59,005 nucleotides of DNA, taken from positions 1 through 59,005 of the forward strand of contig JADFNK010000008.1 in NCBI GenBank assembly GCA_022563405.1. The letters run 5' to 3'. The position numbers were made by a program, and so were the translations under genes. The notes under the pieces were generated by a model that searched no databases, was not told the DNA's origin, and worked only from the letters and a program-made list of their open reading frames with translations. Each line of letters opens with the position of its first letter. The first letter of the stretch is position 1. Positions 55,522 through 59,005 of this stretch are shown piece after piece. Source of the stretch: Gemmatimonadota bacterium. Lineage in GTDB: Bacteria > Gemmatimonadota > Gemmatimonadetes > Longimicrobiales > Gaopeijiaceae.

Positions 55522-57272
55522 CGTCGGAAGGATAGTGAGAGGTGAGACTCGTTATTCTTGTTGTCGGTCACGTAGATGTCCAGGCTGTGTGATCCCCTTG
55601 AAACTCTTCCATCGAATTTATGACGCAACAGCGAGTATTTCGCGTCATACTGAAACAGAACCCACTTTCCGTCAATCAGACCTCTATAGCTCTGAATGCC
55701 GCTCAGATCATCTCGAATTCTTACCCGGATTTCGCCGCTGGCCGACATGTTCTTCCCCTGAGAAATGTTGAGTCCTCTGATAGAAGGCGGCTCGTTGTCC
55801 ACGGCGACCGCATAGTTTCCAAATTCCCTGATTCGCGTAGTGACGGCGCCATCTTTGAACTCACCGCCGGCAGAAGACAATTTTCCATCGCTATTAACAC
55901 CCACGATGAGGGCCTTGGACCTGAGCTCTATCGGCAATTCAGACGCGTTCAAGGTCAAAGTCATCCATTTGTGCACCGGAACACTGGTTTCATGCAGCTG
56001 GTGAACGTCAGAGTATACTCCGATGGGACGATTCATCAGTCGCATGTAAGAGAACTCAGCCGCGCTGTAGAATGCGCCAGTGGGGGCTGTTAAAAACACA
56101 TCCTCACGACCAAAGGTAAACGCCCGATCGGGACCGAAAGCAAGATCAGCAGGTACCGTCCTGGGTGTTTCCACGATTCCCGACTCAACTCCGTAGACGG
56201 AAAAATCAAATTGGGAAAGATTACGAGCTGCATCTTCGACACGATAGGTGAGGTCGTACACCTTGTCGATTTCGAGGTCAAGGAGCCCGTTGCCATTGGT
56301 CTCATAAAGCGGAAGTTGATTACCAGGAAGTAAGTGACTTAGTTGGACCCACCGTCCGGAAGTACGATGCTCGTTGTAGTCTATGTGCGCATTGATATAG
56401 CGGGTCTGGTCGAACGAAAATCGATCCATTACGGACTGAAATAGGGTATACGGGCCGTTTTTCAGATTAATGCGATAGATACCCAGTCTGCTGTTCGAGC
56501 CATTGTGGTAGTCGTGTGTCTGAATGCCAAAACCAATTTTCCCGGAAGCTTCGATCCGATTTACCCTGCTCATCACGATTCTTCCATCCTTTCTTGTCAA
56601 ATCGATGAAGGCACTTTCTCCGGCACTGACGACTCGCCACCCTCCCGTTCGAGAATCTCTGAGCCTGACCAGCGATCCGTCTCCAATGGGATACACTTTG
56701 AATCGATATATACGGGGGGGAATAGTGTCCTTGATATTCAGACCCCACAGGATGGGGTTTACCGGCCAGCCAGTTCTTTCATCCCTTATTTCGAAGTGGA
56801 GATGCGGGCCGGCTGAGCTTCCTGAATTGCCCGACATTGCAATCACTTCACCCTGCAAAACGGGAAACTGGCCTCGATCAGGAAAACTCTGTACAGCGAA
56901 CGACTCCTGGCTGTATTGAAGAGTCTTAATGTATTCGCTGAGGGTGTTATTAAATCTATCCAAATGCGCGTAGACCGTCATGTATCCATTTGGATGCGAG
57001 ATGTACAGGGCATTCCCATATCCGCTAGGAGAGACCACGATTCTGGAAACCCAACCATCTGCCGCAGCATAGACTCTATATCCGGCCCGGCCCTGCGTCT
57101 TGATGTCGAGCCCTGCATGAAAATGGTTGGCTCGCATTTCGGCAAAACTGCCCGCAAGAAGAAGTGGAATTTTGAGTGGAGAGTTGAAATAAGTGTCCGG
57201 ATATGGATCCGGATTCACACTGCTAAATAGAAGGAGTGGCAGGAGTACTATCAGGAAGCCACGCAATTTCAT
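55518..57272 (-). CDS. M23-family peptidase with long beta-rich C-terminal part, 584 aa
   Basis: Signal peptide 1-20. The M23 domain (about 35-190) is complete: first zinc ligands in NHFHAGLDIKTQG (HxxxD) and PHLHFEIRD (HxH). The segment LAGSFAEMRANHFHAGLD and the YAHLDRF region are of a style I know from Bacteroidota/Rhodothermota-type M23 proteins (recall, not a search). The remaining 390 residues are beta-rich with no recognised domain. ATG start. Its stop overlaps the thrC stop by 4 nt on the opposite strand. Confidence 0.85.
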   Translation of the reverse strand: MKLRGFLIVLLPLLLFSSVNPDPYPDTYFNSPLKIPLLLAGSFAEMRANHFHAGLDIKTQGRAGYRVYAAADGWVSRIVVSPSGYGNALYISHPNGYMTVYAHLDRFNNTLSEYIKTLQYSQESFAVQSFPDRGQFPVLQGEVIAMSGNSGSSAGPHLHFEIRDERTGWPVNPILWGLNIKDTIPPRIYRFKVYPIGDGSLVRLRDSRTGGWRVVSAGESAFIDLTRKDGRIVMSRVNRIEASGKIGFGIQTHDYHNGSNSRLGIYRINLKNGPYTLFQSVMDRFSFDQTRYINAHIDYNEHRTSGRWVQLSHLLPGNQLPLYETNGNGLLDLEIDKVYDLTYRVEDAARNLSQFDFSVYGVESGIVETPRTVPADLAFGPDRAFTFGREDVFLTAPTGAFYSAAEFSYMRLMNRPIGVYSDVHQLHETSVPVHKWMTLTLNASELPIELRSKALIVGVNSDGKLSSAGGEFKDGAVTTRIREFGNYAVAVDNEPPSIRGLNISQGKNMSASGEIRVRIRDDLSGIQSYRGLIDGKWVLFQYDAKYSLLRHKFDGRVSRGSHSLDIYVTDNKNNESHLSLSFRR

Positions 57273-57281
57273 TTCTCAATT

Positions 57282-58352
57282 ATGGTTCGCGATGTGAAAG
57301 GAAATACTTTGATCAACATCTCAGTTGGCACGATAGCCGTTTTTGTACTGGGGGCTATGCTTTTACAGCTGAAGACAGTATTGATGCCGTTCGTCATAGC
57401 GACGCTGCTCTCGATTATTTTCAAACCCATAATCGTTGGACTCAAGAAAAGGAAGATACCAACCTTTGCAGCGCTGTTTGGTGTACTGATTCTATTTTCA
57501 TTGTTCCTGTTTCTGCTGGGGTGGGTTGTGTTCGCAAGCATCGATACGTTTGTCAATGAATTACCAAAGTACGAGGCGAAGATATCCGTTATTGTTACGG
57601 ATGCGGAATCGACACTCATGGGGTGGGCCGAGCAATTCAATATTGAGGTGACAGATTTTAAATGGAGCGATGCAATTGAGATCTCTTCCGTGACGTCAGC
57701 TCTTACAACAGGACTTGGATCGTTCATCAGTTTCATAACAACGACTTTTCTTGTACTCCTTTTTATGCTATTCATTCTCGCGTCAAGCGGTGAGTTGTCG
57801 CGCAAGGTTCGGGAGGTATATCCGACCCAGCACGCGGACTGGATGGCGTCCGTATTGAAGACCGTTGACTCGCAGGTTCGACAGTATCTTGTCACAAAAA
57901 CCATTGTGAGTCTCGTTACGGGGGCTCTTACCTGGCTCGTTCTGCTAATTCTTGGAGTCGATTTCCCACTCGTATTTGGGTTCATCGCTTTCATCCTGAA
58001 TTACATTCCCAATATCGGAAGCACGATAGCAGTCCTGTTTCCGTTCGCGCTCACCCTGCTGCAATTCGAGACCCTTGGAGTTCCGGCGATGGTAATCCTG
58101 GGACTCGGAGGAATTCAGGTTGTAATGGGTAACGCCATCGAGCCACGCATCATGGGCTACACTCTGAACATCAGTCCTCTGTTGATTCTGGTGTCTCTCA
58201 TATTCTGGGGCTGGCTCTGGGGCATATGGGGAATGGTGCTTGCAGTGCCAATGATGGCGACTATCAAAATCGTCATGGAGAATCTGGAAGCTACACGGCC
58301 CATCGCGAAACTGATGGGAGGGCGCGGCAGAGGATATAGGAATCAGAGCTGA
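57282..58352 (+). CDS. AI-2E family (PerM-like) membrane permease, 356 aa
   Basis: About eight hydrophobic helices: two pairs at the N terminus, a soluble stretch (about 95-150), then the conserved C-terminal block with TGALTWLVLLILGVDFPLVFG, FILNYIPNIGS and GNAIEPRIMG, the family hallmarks. Substrates vary in the family. Its ATG is only 9 nt from the ATG of the divergent M23 gene, so the two must share a very compressed control region or start further inside. Low-GC codon use. Confidence 0.85.
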   Translation: MVRDVKGNTLINISVGTIAVFVLGAMLLQLKTVLMPFVIATLLSIIFKPIIVGLKKRKIPTFAALFGVLILFSLFLFLLGWVVFASIDTFVNELPKYEAKISVIVTDAESTLMGWAEQFNIEVTDFKWSDAIEISSVTSALTTGLGSFISFITTTFLVLLFMLFILASSGELSRKVREVYPTQHADWMASVLKTVDSQVRQYLVTKTIVSLVTGALTWLVLLILGVDFPLVFGFIAFILNYIPNIGSTIAVLFPFALTLLQFETLGVPAMVILGLGGIQVVMGNAIEPRIMGYTLNISPLLILVSLIFWGWLWGIWGMVLAVPMMATIKIVMENLEATRPIAKLMGGRGRGYRNQS

Positions 58353-59005
58353 GGATTCCCCGCGACAAATACTTGATCGATCAGATCTCTTCCCCCAGCA
58401 TAGATATAGCTGTTCAAGACCTCGTCAGCGCTCAAGCCATCTGTCAGGGCATGAGAAGTGCTCAGAGCTACGAAATCAGCGTGGCTTTCAGGCTCGATCC
58501 GACCGACAGGTAAGGCGGAGGCTAGACGTCCACCTTCACAGGCCCGCTGGTATAAACGTGTTCCTGAACCCAGCGAGCCATCAAACTGAAACACATTTCT
58601 CCTCCGCTGAAGGAGGCGGCTGGTATAATCAAGTAATCTCACCTCTTCTACGGGGGAGACGCTTGTGTTGCTGTCAGATCCTATGGCCCAGGATCCTGAC
58701 AGGCCCACATATTTTTCAAACGGAAAGTGGCCGTCACCGAGATCCGCTTCAGTCGTCGGACACAGGCCAACTGTGGCACCACTTTGAACAATGCCGGACA
58801 TCTCTGAGTCAGAAATATGAGTTGCGTGGATCAAGCACCATGACTGATCAACATCCATAGAATCCAGAAGCCATTCTACAGGACGCTTTCCGGTTGCCAG
58901 CATACATTCGTTTATCTCACGGGCTTGTTCGGCAACATGAATGTGCACCGGCGAGTCCGGAGCAGTTTCCCGGCGATGATCCAGCAGGTCCTTGAGGGCT
59001 TCGTA
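58343..59005 (-). CDS. hutF: Formimidoylglutamate deiminase, C-terminal part (HutF, partial)
   Basis: The frame is open to the window end, so the N terminus is missing; 220 residues are present. The metal-dependent amidohydrolase pattern of HutF is clear: VHIHVAEQ, KRPVEWLLD, WCLIHATHISD, GLCPTTEADLGDGHFP, and GSDSNTSVSPVEE with the catalytic Asp. HutF turns N-formimino-glutamate into N-formylglutamate and ammonia in histidine breakdown. Its stop overlaps the end of the AI-2E gene by 10 nt. Confidence 0.88.
   Translation of the reverse strand, partial: YEALKDLLDHRRETAPDSPVHIHVAEQAREINECMLATGKRPVEWLLDSMDVDQSWCLIHATHISDSEMSGIVQSGATVGLCPTTEADLGDGHFPFEKYVGLSGSWAIGSDSNTSVSPVEEVRLLDYTSRLLQRRRNVFQFDGSLGSGTRLYQRACEGGRLASALPVGRIEPESHADFVALSTSHALTDGLSADEVLNSYIYAGGRDLIDQVFVAGNPQL

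Overview
The window reads as a high-GC (roughly 60-65 %) bacterial chromosome segment from about 1 to 54,880, followed by a segment of clearly lower GC (about 40-55 % in the lines I counted) from about 54,900 to the end. No rRNA, tRNA, CRISPR array, transposase or integrase gene is visible. The high-GC part has dense genes, many GTG/TTG starts and ATGA/GTGA/TGATG overlaps, a menaquinone pathway, secreted and outer-membrane proteins (Gram-negative envelope) and a sigma-54 activator. From memory of protein styles it looks most like an uncultured Gemmatimonadota-type bacterium; this is inference, not a database result. The sequence is probably a metagenomic contig, because genes are cut at both ends.

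Layout. 1-6,400: end of an unknown gene, a secreted protein of unknown function, a large coiled-coil protein, a small unknown protein and an M50-like membrane protease. 6,400-6,820: a gene-free stretch with strong RNA-like secondary structure. 6,820-8,000: greA and a thioredoxin-fold protein. 8,200-12,930: a nitrogen locus (divergent PII protein, ammonium transporter, NifA/NtrC-type sigma-54 activator, TorF-type porin) with two good sigma-54 promoters and repeated 18-bp palindromes, followed by lysine 6-aminotransferase. 14,485-17,849: a sulfur operon (rhodanese, YeeE/TsuA-type transporter, TusA-like carrier, rhodanese lipoprotein). 17,870-20,905: purE, an outer-membrane protein and tyrS. 21,034-27,555: the menaquinone operon menF-menD-menB-menA-menE. 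27,880-34,860: mainly exported proteins (PD40 protein, esterase, creatininase-family protein, DinB protein, serine hydrolase, M23 peptidase lipoprotein, lipocalin-like protein). 34,899-35,939: a YchF-like NTPase. 36,015-40,978: leuA-leuB-leuC-leuD behind a leucine-rich leader peptide and a complete-looking transcription attenuator. 40,968-44,673: ilvC-ilvE-ilvD on the opposite strand. 44,799-50,024: P5C dehydrogenase, then sdhC-sdhA-sdhB. 50,076-50,708: aquaporin. 50,802-55,521: thrA-thrB-thrC. 55,518-59,005: M23 peptidase, AI-2E-type permease and a truncated hutF, all in the lower-GC segment.

How the genes work together. Most of the window is amino-acid biosynthesis (Leu, Ile/Val, Thr) and respiration (menaquinone feeding succinate dehydrogenase). 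The nitrogen locus appears to form one small regulon: the activator gene, the amt-glnK operon and the porin gene each have an upstream palindrome of the form TCCTAC-N6-GTAGGA, and the two target operons have -24/-12 promoters at normal enhancer distance.

Main points for a second look: the proposed sigma-54 enhancer palindrome; the leucine attenuator; the abrupt composition break inside thrC (chimeric assembly or recombination); a 32-bp element repeated just upstream of three genes; short tandem duplications that include or flank stop codons at several gene ends; and a possible structured RNA at 6,610-6,760.
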